A DNA stretch of 33,345 nt from Saprospiraceae bacterium (GTDB lineage Bacteria > Bacteroidota > Bacteroidia > Chitinophagales > Saprospiraceae), in NCBI GenBank assembly GCA_027080725.1, contig JALWRC010000109.1, positions 1 to 33,345 on the forward strand, written 5' to 3'. This document shows, one piece after another, positions 9,052 to 18,300 of this stretch. The position numbers and the translations under genes are program-made. The notes beneath the pieces were generated by a model, which searched no databases, had not been told where the DNA came from, and saw nothing but the letters and a program-made list of their open reading frames with translations. Each line of letters begins with the position of its first letter. The first letter of the stretch is position 1.

Positions 9052-10776
9052 TTACCGGCTTATGACTAATTTTTGTATCGTCTCCTGCCCATTCCGGCGG
9101 AGTACGACGTAGTAGAGGCCGGGCACACAATGGCTGCAATCTATCTTCAGCAATGCTCCTATTTTACGAATAGTATACTCCCGGGTTAAGATGCACAGGC
9201 CATCAGAGTGGTAAATGCTGAGGGCTCCATCGGTGCTGGACGCTCCATCGTATTCGATAAAAAAGTGCGCATCTGCCGGATTGGGGAATACTCGCAAGAA
9301 AGGCGGTTCGCTCGCGTTACTTTGGGGCTTCAGACCGGTGGTCTTTTTGGGTATGAATTTGAATTTTCCCGTATTGTAGAAGCAGGTATCGTTATTGCGT
9401 ACATCGGAAGTGTCTTCGTATATCACCTTAATATAGAAGTCGTATCTTCCACCGGTATAAGCAGTATCAAGACGGATTGTAAAATCCGGTTCCCAAATGG
9501 TATCATTGTCAGGTGTGACCCAAGCCGGCACTTCCGTAATAATGCCATGGATACAATTTGGGGCCCACTCAAAAGAAGCAGATACGAAGGCCGTGTCCTC
9601 CGCCCTATTGAATGTGTAATGTGCCTCCACCTTGGGGTTGTACCGGTCGAAATACAGTTTGTAAGTCGTATCACACAGGGTTTTTTCGGCGCCGTAAGGG
9701 GCTGTCCATGTCACCGGGCTGTCACATACGGGTTGGTTATAGCCCCTGCGATTCTCATCGATGTAAGGGGAGTCGTCACAATGGAACACCCATTTTATGC
9801 CGGTATCGCGCTTGGGCAGTAAAGTGAATTCCTTTTCGTAGCGCACGCAGCATCCGGTTCCGGTTTGGGCAAACAAGACACAAGGTGGGTCCACGCAAGA
9901 GCTCTCGATGGTCGTATCTACTCCGTGTATCCCCCAGGTATATTGCTCCTGATGCACTTCATAACAAAGTGTTTCGGGCCGCAATCGGACGGTTTGGATC
10001 GAATCGGCACTAAGGGTAAAACATTTGGTCTGCTCATCACAAATGGCGTCCGGATTTCGGGGGTTGCCGATGAGCCATGTCACACATACCTCGGCCGGAG
10101 ACTCCGGAACGGGCATATTAATACACTGCCAATCTTCGAAATCGGGCATAGGCTCTCCATCAATTGTCCATCTCAGCGGTGCCTGACAAGACCCGGCCAG
10201 ATCGCCAATACACACCTCGACCTCATTGCATAGACACTTTTCTCCTTTCACTTCAAACTCTGGTAGTGGAAGGGGAATCTTAGCCTTGTTACCCTGTCCC
10301 ACACTAATTTCATAACTGCAGACATCCCCACAACATCCGTCCACCCATACGTAATAAGTATGGCAGCTTTCTGTAACTCCGCTTAATGTAAATGTAGAAG
10401 TATTGCAAGCCGCATTACAATCTAAGGGCGGGCCACCGCAGGAAAGTACGATACCGGCTTGGATGCCATTACAGCTTGTTCCGGCAAATTCACAATCCTT
10501 CGGGTTAAATTCAAAGGTAACTTCAATCCTGCTTCCATTGCCCACAAATGCCCACCAATTGGTGTTATGTGAAACTCCTTGGCCAAAACAAAGGGTTGGA
10601 AATGGGCCTGTAGGGTTGGAAATGTCAGGATTTGAACAGGCATATCCATCCAATTCCGACAATCCACACAATACATATGAATTTTCACAATCATCTGCAG
10701 CTGGGGGATTGCAGTTTTGTCCGTATGAAATGGTTGACATTAGGAGTAATGACAAAAGAAGTAAAGTTTTTGACAT
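9052..10776 (-). CDS. Secreted cysteine-rich protein with type A T9SS sorting domain
   Basis: A 574-aa protein with a clear signal peptide (MSKTLLLLSLLLMSTISYGQ). The body is unusually rich in cysteine (for example CCGDVC, CGGPPLDC, CLCNEVEVC), which suggests a disulfide-stabilised extracellular fold. The first part resembles the pre-peptidase-like beta-sandwich modules common in Bacteroidota cargo (NTNWWAFVGNGSRIEVTF, about 72-90). The last 85 residues are a type A T9SS signal: FLRVFPNPA (about 492-500) and GLYYVVL near the end, finishing in QKLVISR. No catalytic motif is recognised, so only secretion is inferred. It lies downstream of the Omp28-like gene on the same strand, with a 250-bp gap holding a REP-like hairpin, so co-transcription is doubtful. 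Confidence 0.85.
   Translation of the reverse strand: MSKTLLLLSLLLMSTISYGQNCNPPAADDCENSYVLCGLSELDGYACSNPDISNPTGPFPTLCFGQGVSHNTNWWAFVGNGSRIEVTFEFNPKDCEFAGTSCNGIQAGIVLSCGGPPLDCNAACNTSTFTLSGVTESCHTYYVWVDGCCGDVCSYEISVGQGNKAKIPLPLPEFEVKGEKCLCNEVEVCIGDLAGSCQAPLRWTIDGEPMPDFEDWQCINMPVPESPAEVCVTWLIGNPRNPDAICDEQTKCFTLSADSIQTVRLRPETLCYEVHQEQYTWGIHGVDTTIESSCVDPPCVLFAQTGTGCCVRYEKEFTLLPKRDTGIKWVFHCDDSPYIDENRRGYNQPVCDSPVTWTAPYGAEKTLCDTTYKLYFDRYNPKVEAHYTFNRAEDTAFVSASFEWAPNCIHGIITEVPAWVTPDNDTIWEPDFTIRLDTAYTGGRYDFYIKVIYEDTSDVRNNDTCFYNTGKFKFIPKKTTGLKPQSNASEPPFLRVFPNPADAHFFIEYDGASSTDGALSIYHSDGLCILTREYTIRKIGALLKIDCSHCVPGLYYVVLRRNGQETIQKLVISR
10723..10733 (+). repeat. GTATGAAATGG 11-mer, copy 3
   Basis: Lies inside the signal-peptide codons of the 574-aa cargo gene, on the strand opposite to the gene (read there as TISYG). 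The flanking bases give GTATGAAATGGTTGACA. Confidence 0.5.
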
Positions 10777-10917
10777 AGCGTATTATTTAGTGAACTTCTT
10801 CAACAATGTATAGATGCGTTGAAAGTCCCAAACGCTGCCTAGGGATTCCGTTCATAGGATAAGTCCATATGATAAATATGGCTAAAACTATTGCCAGAAT
10901 TGAGTTTTACGCTAAAA

Positions 10918-10937
10918 CCCACGGTTAAAACCTTGGG
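10918..10937 (+). repeat. REP-like hairpin (imperfect)
   Basis: CCCACGGTT (10918-10926), a 2-nt loop and AACCTTGGG (10929-10937) form a 9-bp stem with one mismatch. It matches the perfect hairpin at 31206-31225. Such short palindromes are typical of REP sequences mobilised by RAYT/IS200-type transposases, none of which is in the window. Confidence 0.5.
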
Positions 10938-11026
10938 CTATCCTGTTTGAACATCTCGATGCGTAGGAGTGAATGCTTTGGGTGCGCCCCCGTTATTAAC
11001 CTTCAGGCAATGCCCATTTAATCGGT

Positions 11027-12274
11027 TTACTCTTTCATTATTATTTGGGTATGGGTCTGATGGCCGGATTTAAGCCGGAGGATATAGGGCCCCGGGGCTA
11101 AACCGGATAAGTCCAATCGTTCAGAAAAGGTGGCCTTTGTTGGAGGAGACAATTGTCTGAAGAGGCGCAGGCGCCCGGTCATGTCTGATACACTTGCAGT
11201 GAGATGCTTTGTAGTGGGAGCGTGGACCCGGATAGAAGCAACATCCACAACAGGGTTTGGGGTAATGGAGAACGAGGATTTTTGCGCAATCGCTTTTTCT
11301 TCAGTCCCCAATAACTTGCTAAGAAGTGCCTTGGAAGTATTGAGCACCTCTTTGGTGTCTTTGTTTTGCACGAAGGCGATGAGTTCGAGGTGGTCGATAT
11401 CCCAATCTTTTTTGAGATGCAGTTTGAAGGTATTTTTAACACTGGTATGATGTGCCAAATCAACCGATAGTCCTCTTTTGTCCGGCAGAAGCAGGCGCTG
11501 TACGAAGTTCAACTTTTCCTGGTTTTGCCACTTAAAGTCGATGTCTGACTCAGTGAGTACCAAGAAGAGTACCAGATTGGTATCTGCGATGGGGCCGACT
11601 TTTTGGAGGTCTACCGTTACGGCGTAATCCTGGTCTTCTATTTGGGCATCCAGTCGGAGTGTTACTCCGGTCATTACAGAGGCATTTTCTTTGTATTTGC
11701 GTAAATACCCATTGTAAAGAGAGTGAGCCGAATTCCCCCCTACGATTGGATCGTCTCCATCAAAGATGGCAGTCGGAATTCCGCTAATGTTGTAATAGCT
11801 TATTCGAAACTCTCCCTCCGGAGTTGAAAAGTCATCACTGTTGTGATATTCGATTACAGCGGCATGATGTCCATGGGAGATCAGGTCATCCACTCCCCTC
11901 GCCCCTCCGGGACAGGCATAGCACCAAGTGGCAGTGCCCATTTCGACGAGGACTTGGTCTCTGGGGGTGGTGTAAGTGTACACGTATTTTGTGTAGGTGT
12001 TGTCGTCGGTTTTCTCATCCTGCGATAGAAGGGATGAGATGTTTACTTTGTAGAGAGCATTGGGGCGGGATAGGGTGAAGGGCTTAAATGTGGCGGTAGC
12101 TACCATAGAGGGAGGCAGATTGTCAAGTCTTGTGGTGTCTGTAAAGAGCAGCGTTTGATCTTGGTCGTAAACCCGGCAAAGGACATTAAAGCTCTCTGCC
12201 TTTTTTCCATTGTTTCGCACGCGTGCACTAAAGCGCGCCTGATCGTTGGGGCGATAAACGGAAGGGCCGTTCAC
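11027..12274 (-). CDS. Omp28/thioredoxin-like T9SS cargo, C-terminal part of a frameshifted gene
   Basis: A 415-aa frame from a GTG at 12274, lacking any signal peptide. It starts with a CARDB-like beta domain (SVYRPNDQARFSARVRNNG). An Omp28-related, thioredoxin-like domain follows, with the redox motif ATWCYACPGG (about 115-125) and the cis-proline-like GIPTAIFDG (about 167-175). A type A T9SS tail ends the protein (SFSITPNPVVD to LRLKSGHQTHTQIIMKE). A cargo with a T9SS tail needs a Sec signal, and that signal lies in the upstream frame (12271-12825), which ends in a GTGA overlap with this start. Adding one A to the run AAAA (+ strand T run 12282-12285) fuses both frames into a 599-aa protein reading DVKNVEVNGPSVY. 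This is therefore most likely one gene with a one-base deletion, real or a sequencing error. True translational coupling of two genes is the less likely alternative. Confidence 0.8.
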   Translation of the reverse strand: MNGPSVYRPNDQARFSARVRNNGKKAESFNVLCRVYDQDQTLLFTDTTRLDNLPPSMVATATFKPFTLSRPNALYKVNISSLLSQDEKTDDNTYTKYVYTYTTPRDQVLVEMGTATWCYACPGGARGVDDLISHGHHAAVIEYHNSDDFSTPEGEFRISYYNISGIPTAIFDGDDPIVGGNSAHSLYNGYLRKYKENASVMTGVTLRLDAQIEDQDYAVTVDLQKVGPIADTNLVLFLVLTESDIDFKWQNQEKLNFVQRLLLPDKRGLSVDLAHHTSVKNTFKLHLKKDWDIDHLELIAFVQNKDTKEVLNTSKALLSKLLGTEEKAIAQKSSFSITPNPVVDVASIRVHAPTTKHLTASVSDMTGRLRLFRQLSPPTKATFSERLDLSGLAPGPYILRLKSGHQTHTQIIMKE

Positions 12275-12825
12275 CTCGACGTTTTGACGTCATGTATAGG
12301 GGCTTTGTAAAGGTGAATATCGTCAATATACCAATCAATGTTGGATGATTTGCCGGCGAAATAAAGACAAAACTGAAATTCGGTTCTGTCACCAGCGGGT
12401 ACGGATATAAGGGTTCTATCGGTTTGCTCGATAATGTCTCGTTTGAAGAATCTTATAGAAGAGGCCCATTTTCCATCACTTGTTCTTGTTCCGACGCCTA
12501 TAACTTCGATTCCTGCCGATTTCGCAGGATAATAAGCCGTGTTTTTAAATTCCAGGATGACTTGATCTATTCCTGTCAGGTCGATCTTGGGCGAAATGAT
12601 TCTGGTCGTTCCGGAGAACTTCGGATATCCTTTTAATCGTACTTCTCCTTGTGTTGTTCCACCGGCAATTCGAGAGTCGGCCCTTTCCCAGTTGTCTTCT
12701 CTGCTGTCAAAAGTCCAACCTGCAGGAGGGAAAACCTCATTTGTGAAATCTTCCCGGAGGATAGTTGTCTGAGCAAAGAGAAGCGCGATGTTAAAACAGA
12801 ATAATAGTGTGAGTGCGTTTTTCAT
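12271..12825 (-). CDS. Cleaved-adhesin/MAM-like N-terminal part of the frameshifted Omp28-like gene
   Basis: A 184-aa frame with a signal peptide (MKNALTLLFCFNIALLFAQ) and a jelly-roll module of the cleaved-adhesin/MAM-like type: REDFTNEVFPPAGWTF (about 24-39), the mid-domain pattern RIISPKIDLTGIDQVILEF, and the closing NIDWYIDDIHLYKAPIHDV. This module normally precedes further extracellular domains and a T9SS tail, but the frame stops three codons after HDVK, at KTSR and a TGA. The next domain continues in the -1 frame (11027-12274). As it stands the product would be exported but not sorted by the T9SS. Confidence 0.8.
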   Translation of the reverse strand: MKNALTLLFCFNIALLFAQTTILREDFTNEVFPPAGWTFDSREDNWERADSRIAGGTTQGEVRLKGYPKFSGTTRIISPKIDLTGIDQVILEFKNTAYYPAKSAGIEVIGVGTRTSDGKWASSIRFFKRDIIEQTDRTLISVPAGDRTEFQFCLYFAGKSSNIDWYIDDIHLYKAPIHDVKTSR

Positions 12826-12900
12826 TTTCTCGTTGTTTTTTGGTGTACCGGAGGTAAAGTTACTATTTTTTATTGAAAATGAAGGATGATATTGGGGTGA

Positions 12901-13067
12901 TTGTGTTACGAGCAGTACCTTTTTTGATTTGTGAAACTGTAATAATCCCGTAGGGATGCCATATTTGTAGCCCTGTACTATAGGTTATATGCTTGAGAAG
13001 TGTTGCATGCAAAAATAGTGACAGAACAATGCATTGGCTCATTTTAGTGCATTTTGTAATACACATA
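12901..13067 (+). repeat. MITE/REP-like intergenic element, copy 1 (internally deleted)
   Basis: The copy reads TTGTGTTACGAG at its left end and TTGTAATACACAT (13054-13066) at its right end; the right end is the exact inverse of the left end of copy 3. It shares GAAACTG, AATAATCCCGTAGGGATG, CTTGAGAAGTGT and ATGCAAAAATAGTGAC with copy 3. Relative to copy 3 it lacks about 80 bp after CCCTGTAC. AATGCA/TGCATT near the right end can form a hairpin. Confidence 0.65.
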
Positions 13068-13115
13068 TAGGGGCAAGAGATTGTAAGATTTTTTGTATCA
13101 TTGCAGCAGGTTCAA

Positions 13116-13126
13116 CCATTTCATAC
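13116..13126 (-). repeat. GTATGAAATGG 11-mer, copy 4
   Basis: Left arm of an inverted pair. The extended arm AACCATTTCATACC (13114-13127) faces the copy at 13190-13202 across 62 bp, just before the M49 gene. Confidence 0.6.
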
Positions 13127-13190
13127 CGGAAACCCATACTGCCGGTGTGATATGGTTGGAGAAGAAGACGAATTAATGGATATAAATCAG

Positions 13191-13201
13191 GTATGAAATG
13201 G
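13191..13201 (+). repeat. GTATGAAATGG 11-mer, copy 5 (overlaps M49 start)
   Basis: Right arm of the inverted pair. The motif contains an out-of-frame ATG (13193) and ends inside the proposed start codon region (ATG at 13198), so it could affect initiation. Confidence 0.6.
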
Positions 13202-15264
13202 TAAAGTTTACGAGTACAATAACAATGCTTTGGCTCCTCTTGAGTCTCGTGGGGTGTCAAAATGCGAGTCAGGGCGATAATCCAGCTCATCCGGTCGAAG
13301 GGAAGACCACTGCAGCCGAAGAGCCGGGATTTGATTGGGTGGTGGATACTTTTGCAGATTTGCGGGTATTGCGGTATCAGATTCCGGGGTGGGATTCACT
13401 TACTCTGAAGCAAAAGAAGTATGTGTATTATCTCACCGAGGCCGGATATATGGGGCGCGATATCATGTACGATATGAATTATCGCCACAACCTCAAAATT
13501 CGCCGCACCTTAGAGCATGTGTATCGCAATTATAAAGGCGACAAATCCTCCAAAGAGTGGCGAGCCTTTGTCGTCTATCTCAAGCGGATTTGGTTTTCCA
13601 ATGGTATTCATCACCATTATTCGATGGATAAATTCGTACCCGGATTCTCCCGAGAATGGTTAGAGAAAGTGCTTGCAGTTACCGGGAAGTACCTCCATCC
13701 CGAAGTCTTGGATCTGATGTATGATCCCGAACTCGACACCAAAAAGGTCAATCTCGATCCCAATGTGGATTTGGTTTATAACTCTGCAGTCAATTTTTAT
13801 ACTCCCAACCTTAGACAAAAGGACGTAGAGGATTTTTACAAGAAGATGATTGACAAGAATGATCCAAAGCCCATCTCCTACGGGCTCAACTCCCAACTCA
13901 TGCGTCGCCCCGATGGGAAGCTGGAAGAAAGGGTGTGGAAGCTCCATGAGATGTATTCGCAGGCCATTGAGAAGATCATATCCAACCTGAAGAAAGCACA
14001 GGAATTTGCCGAGAATGCCAAACAAGCGGAAGCCCTCAGCACCTTAATCGAATATTACACCACCGGAGACCTTAAAACCTGGGATAAGTACAATATCCAA
14101 TGGGTGCAAGCTACCGGGGGCGATGTCGATTATATCAACTCGTTTATCGAAGTATATAATGACCCGTTGGGCTACAAGGGCTCATACGAAAGCATTGTGG
14201 AGATAAAAGACTTTGAAGCCTCCAAGCGTATGAAGGTTTTGGGAGAGAACGCCCAATGGTTTGAAGACCACTCGTCGATTCTTCCGCAGCACAAGAAGAA
14301 AAAGGTCGTCGGTGTCACCTATACGGTGGTGAATGTCGCCGGAGAAAGTGGCGATGCCTCCCCTTCGACACCCATCGGGGTCAATTTGCCCAATGCCAAC
14401 TGGATCCGTCAACAATACGGCTCCAAATCCGTCAGCCTCGGCAACTTAATCGAAGCCTACCACAATGCAGGAGGCAAAGGAATGTTAAAAGAATTTGCAA
14501 ATGATGAAGAAGAAATCCGGCTCAGCGAAAAGTACGGCAATATCGCCGACAAAGTGTCCACCGCTCTCCATGAAGTCATCGGACACGCTTCCGGTAAAAT
14601 CAATCCCGGTGTAGGAACCCCCAAGGAGACATTGAAGAATTATGCTTCCACTTTGGAGGAGGCGCGTGCCGACCTGGTGGCACTCTATTTTATCATGGAT
14701 CCACAGCTCGTCCAACTCGGTATTATCCCGAGCACGGATGCCGGCAAAGCCGAGTATGACGGCTACATCTCCAATGGATTGATGAAACAACTTCGCCGCA
14801 TAAAACCCGGTAAGAACATCGAAGAGGCCCACATGCGCAATCGCCAGCTCATCGCCAAATGGGCATTGGAGAAAGGGGCCAAAGACGGGGTTATCATCCG
14901 GGAAGAGCGCGATGGAAAGACGTATTTTGATATCAAAGATTACGGCAAACTGCGGGAGTTGTTCGGCCGGTTGCTCCGGGAAATTCAGCGCATAAAGTCA
15001 GAAGGCGATTATCAGGCGGGACACGATCTGGTCGAGAATTACGGCGTGCAGGTAGATAAAGAACTGCATAAAGAAGTGTTGGAGCGCGTAGCCAAGCTGC
15101 ATATCAAACCCTATTCGGGATTTGTTAATCCGGTACTCACTCCGGTCAAGGACAAGGACGGGTATATCACCGATATCCTGTTGGTACAACCCAAGGATTT
15201 CGCCACCCAGATGCTCGATTACGCCGATCGATATACGACTTTGCCGGATGATAACCAGCTTTAA
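13198..15264 (+). CDS. M49 family (dipeptidyl-peptidase III-like) zinc metallopeptidase lipoprotein
   Basis: A 688-aa protein. The N-terminus LWLLLSLVGC has a lipobox with the acylated Cys at about residue 20. The zinc site is intact: HEVIGH at residues 458-463 (the M49 HExxGH, one residue longer than the classic HExxH) and the second motif EEARAD at 487-492 (EExxAD). M49 enzymes remove dipeptides from the N-terminus of short peptides. Bacterial homologues of about 675-690 aa match this length. The lipobox places the enzyme in the periplasm or at the outer membrane, where it could trim imported oligopeptides, whereas the eukaryotic enzyme is cytosolic. The ATG at 13198 gives the lipoprotein signal directly; an out-of-frame ATG lies 5 bp upstream. 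It stands alone, with the sensor-kinase gene about 100 bp downstream. Confidence 0.92.
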   Translation: MVKFTSTITMLWLLLSLVGCQNASQGDNPAHPVEGKTTAAEEPGFDWVVDTFADLRVLRYQIPGWDSLTLKQKKYVYYLTEAGYMGRDIMYDMNYRHNLKIRRTLEHVYRNYKGDKSSKEWRAFVVYLKRIWFSNGIHHHYSMDKFVPGFSREWLEKVLAVTGKYLHPEVLDLMYDPELDTKKVNLDPNVDLVYNSAVNFYTPNLRQKDVEDFYKKMIDKNDPKPISYGLNSQLMRRPDGKLEERVWKLHEMYSQAIEKIISNLKKAQEFAENAKQAEALSTLIEYYTTGDLKTWDKYNIQWVQATGGDVDYINSFIEVYNDPLGYKGSYESIVEIKDFEASKRMKVLGENAQWFEDHSSILPQHKKKKVVGVTYTVVNVAGESGDASPSTPIGVNLPNANWIRQQYGSKSVSLGNLIEAYHNAGGKGMLKEFANDEEEIRLSEKYGNIADKVSTALHEVIGHASGKINPGVGTPKETLKNYASTLEEARADLVALYFIMDPQLVQLGIIPSTDAGKAEYDGYISNGLMKQLRRIKPGKNIEEAHMRNRQLIAKWALEKGAKDGVIIREERDGKTYFDIKDYGKLRELFGRLLREIQRIKSEGDYQAGHDLVENYGVQVDKELHKEVLERVAKLHIKPYSGFVNPVLTPVKDKDGYITDILLVQPKDFATQMLDYADRYTTLPDDNQL

Positions 15265-15370
15265 AATAGAGGGTTCGGAAGGGCGGTTAGGTCCATTCCG
15301 GAAAGGGCTGTTGCAGTCTTACCCAGCGTTGCCGTAAAAGTCAGTATTGCCGATTGACTTTTGTGTAGAA

Positions 15371-18300
15371 ATGTATTTGTCAACTAATATATATTCCGGA
15401 TTACGATTTGTTTCTTGGGATTGCTTTTATCCATTGGTCAGGGGGATATCAGCGGTTATTTTTCTGTTGTTTTGTTGGACGGCGACGTCTCAGGTATTTG
15501 TCGACGTGAATAAAATAGGCCAGGAGCAAGGCTTGAAGGAACGGATAGTCTATCACGTTATTAGGGATAAAAACGGTTATTTTATCATTGTTCAGACCAA
15601 TGCTATCCAGCGATTTGACGGAAGGGTATTTGAGGACGTCAAAGTAGATGTGATGCGAGAGCAGCGGGTTTTGCCGGAGGAGGTGGACCGGCTGGATTTG
15701 TTGCGGGATGGCACTGTATTATTTACTATAAAGAACTCTGAAAAGTACTTCGTACTCCGGCCGGGTAGCTTGGAAGTTGCACCGGGAAGACATCAAGGGA
15801 AGCCGTTATTGCTCTCCGGAAGGTTGTTTTTTCTCATAGGGCAGTCAAATGGCGGATACAGCTTGACGGAGGTTAATGACGCGAGAGAAGAAGCTCCTTT
15901 ACACGTGCGTTTTACTTTGGATGAGGAAATCACTACCGGCTTTATTACGACGGATGGATTTATACTTCAAACCCAATCAGGGAGGATATATCATATTACA
16001 TCCGACAGTTGCAGGGATACAGAGTTGAAGGGGGCACTGATGGAGCGAAAGGATGGGATTTGTGCTTTTACCCGCAGTGGCATCTATTTATGGTCTTCCG
16101 GTCATTGGAAGTCATTGGGTATTCGGCCACCGGTCAAGGAAGTTCCGGCCATCGTTAAAAAGGACAAGGGAGGAAACATCATCCTATCGTATTCATTGGA
16201 GTCCAGGATCCAGAATTATGTTTTTCTATTGGATACCTTGAACGAGTGGCATAATTTGAGCCGCTTGGTCAAAGTGAGCAATACCTTTACAGATGTCTAT
16301 ACAGATGATGGATGGTTTAGGTATTTTCTCGTCGGATACAATGGCATCCAGGTAGTGACATTGCTTCGCCCGGGGGCTCTGTTTGTATGGCGGGACAGCA
16401 CAACGCAGTTGCAAGAGTTTGGAAATGTCATATCCTGCATCGAGAAAGACTCTACCGGTACGCTTCTACTTGCGAGTGAGGCTAAGGGCTTTTTTGAGTT
16501 TGATGACAACCCTCCTTACTTTTATTTGAGCCCTTATCATCCGAAAGGAGGAAATAGTTTTTACAATGCCACACGATTGCTTTACGATGACAGTACGGAC
16601 AGCTATTACGCCTTGTGTTTCGGGGGAGAAAGCAAGAGTATTCTCTACCGTTTTAATCGTACCTCTGACCTTGCAGAACAAATAGAGATTCCTTACAGGA
16701 TGAATGACATGATTCTTTTTGGGGGCGATAAAATCCTGTTGGGAGGGCATGACAAGTCAAGTCGAAAAGGAGCCCTTATACTCTGCCATTTCAAGACAAA
16801 AAAAATGGAAAGAATAAAGCGTTTGTCTGCCCCTGTCAGGTCGTTGTACGTCGATAAGCAGAGTCATTACTGGGTGGGAAGCTTCAAGGGGCTCTACGTG
16901 CTGGATAGTACATTTGAGGAAATAGCGTTGCTGAATAGATATCGAGGTAAATCCCGGATGATGTTGTATGACCACATCTCAATGGTATATCCCTACCGGA
17001 ACCGGCTGTTATGCGGTAGCCGGGGAGGAGGTATTTACGTCGTGCATCCACTCACATATACCGTAGAGAAAATCATCGACACCCGTCAAGGGCTGAGTGA
17101 TAACATGGTGGCAGCTATGATGAATGATGACCAAGGGCATTGCTGGGTGACGACCTTCAACGGGATCTCGGTTTTGGACACTAATCTGACGGTCATCAAG
17201 AGTATCTATGACTGGGAGGGGCTGCCCAATCGGGAGTTTAATACGAAAGCCATCAAAAAAGACCAAAATGGATACATTTATGCCGGTACACTCAATGGAT
17301 TATTGCGGTTTGACCCTCAAATGATGTTAACTTGGGAAAAGACGCACAAGATCGATATCCGGCGGATCACCGTCTATGATAAGGGGCAAGCTGAGGAGGT
17401 GTCTGTATCAGTACCAATACGCTTGTACAATACTACAGATTCTGTAGTTATCCAGGTTAACACCACGGATTATTACAAAAATCCGGGCATAGAAAAGGAA
17501 ATTAATGTAAGATTCCTTGAGAATGCAAATGGCCTTCGGGTAAACCTGGATGACAGGCGTATAAAGTTGAGCAATTTGCCGGAGGATGATTTTAGTATAA
17601 TGGTTTACCCGGACAAAAATTCGGGGGAAACTCGTTTGGACTTCGAAGTACATCATAACTACACGGCGTATTACTTGTTTTTCGGGAGTTTGTTACTCCT
17701 CATTGCAGCAGTGTATTGGTCCGTGAGTTTGATGTTGAAGCGACGGTTGAATGCACAGAGGCGGCGATTGGAGCAAAAACGTAAAATATCTGAATTGCAA
17801 CTGAATTCTTTACAGGCACAAATGAACCCTCATTTTATGAATAACGCCTTGGGGGCGATACAATACTATATCCATATGATGGATACGGAAAAGGCGGATG
17901 AATATTTGGCCAATTTTGCCCTTCTCATACGGTATATTCTGGACTCATCCAAGTCGAGGTTTATCAAATTATCGGAAGAGATAAGAATGCTGAAGTTGTA
18001 TATCGGTTTGGAAGAAATCCGTTTTGACAAGGGAATAATCATGCGGTTGAGGTATGAAATGGTAAAAAATCTTGACATCCTCATCCCTCCGATGATCGTG
18101 CAGCCCTTTGTCGAAAACGCCATACATCACGGATTGAGGAATATGCATGGAAAGACCGGAAAATTAAATATTTACTTTGAGCAACCGGAAGAGCAGTATA
18201 TTGTTATAACCATCGAGGATAATGGCATCGGCCGGGAAGCTGCCAAGGCCTTCAGGAGAACAGGGCATATCTCCAGGGGGTTAAATAATATTGATCAAAG

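Larger units (their letters stand above)
12826..13197. other. Divergent intergenic region between Omp28-like and M49 genes
   Basis: This 372-bp gap has no gene. It contains MITE-like copy 1 (12901-13067) and an inverted pair of the GTATGAAATGG motif (13116-13126 and 13191-13201). It must also hold the promoters for both divergent genes, but no convincing TAnnTTTG box was located. Confidence 0.6.

Noticed and set aside
10852-10860. Single LytTR-like half-site TCCGTTCAT near the 574-aa cargo gene
   Set aside because: No partner half-site at 21-22 bp on either side, so chance occurrence is likely.
12271-12290. Programmed -1 frameshift in the Omp28-like gene
   Set aside because: The site lacks a canonical X-XXY-YYZ slippery heptamer and a clear downstream stimulatory structure; a simple indel explains the data better.
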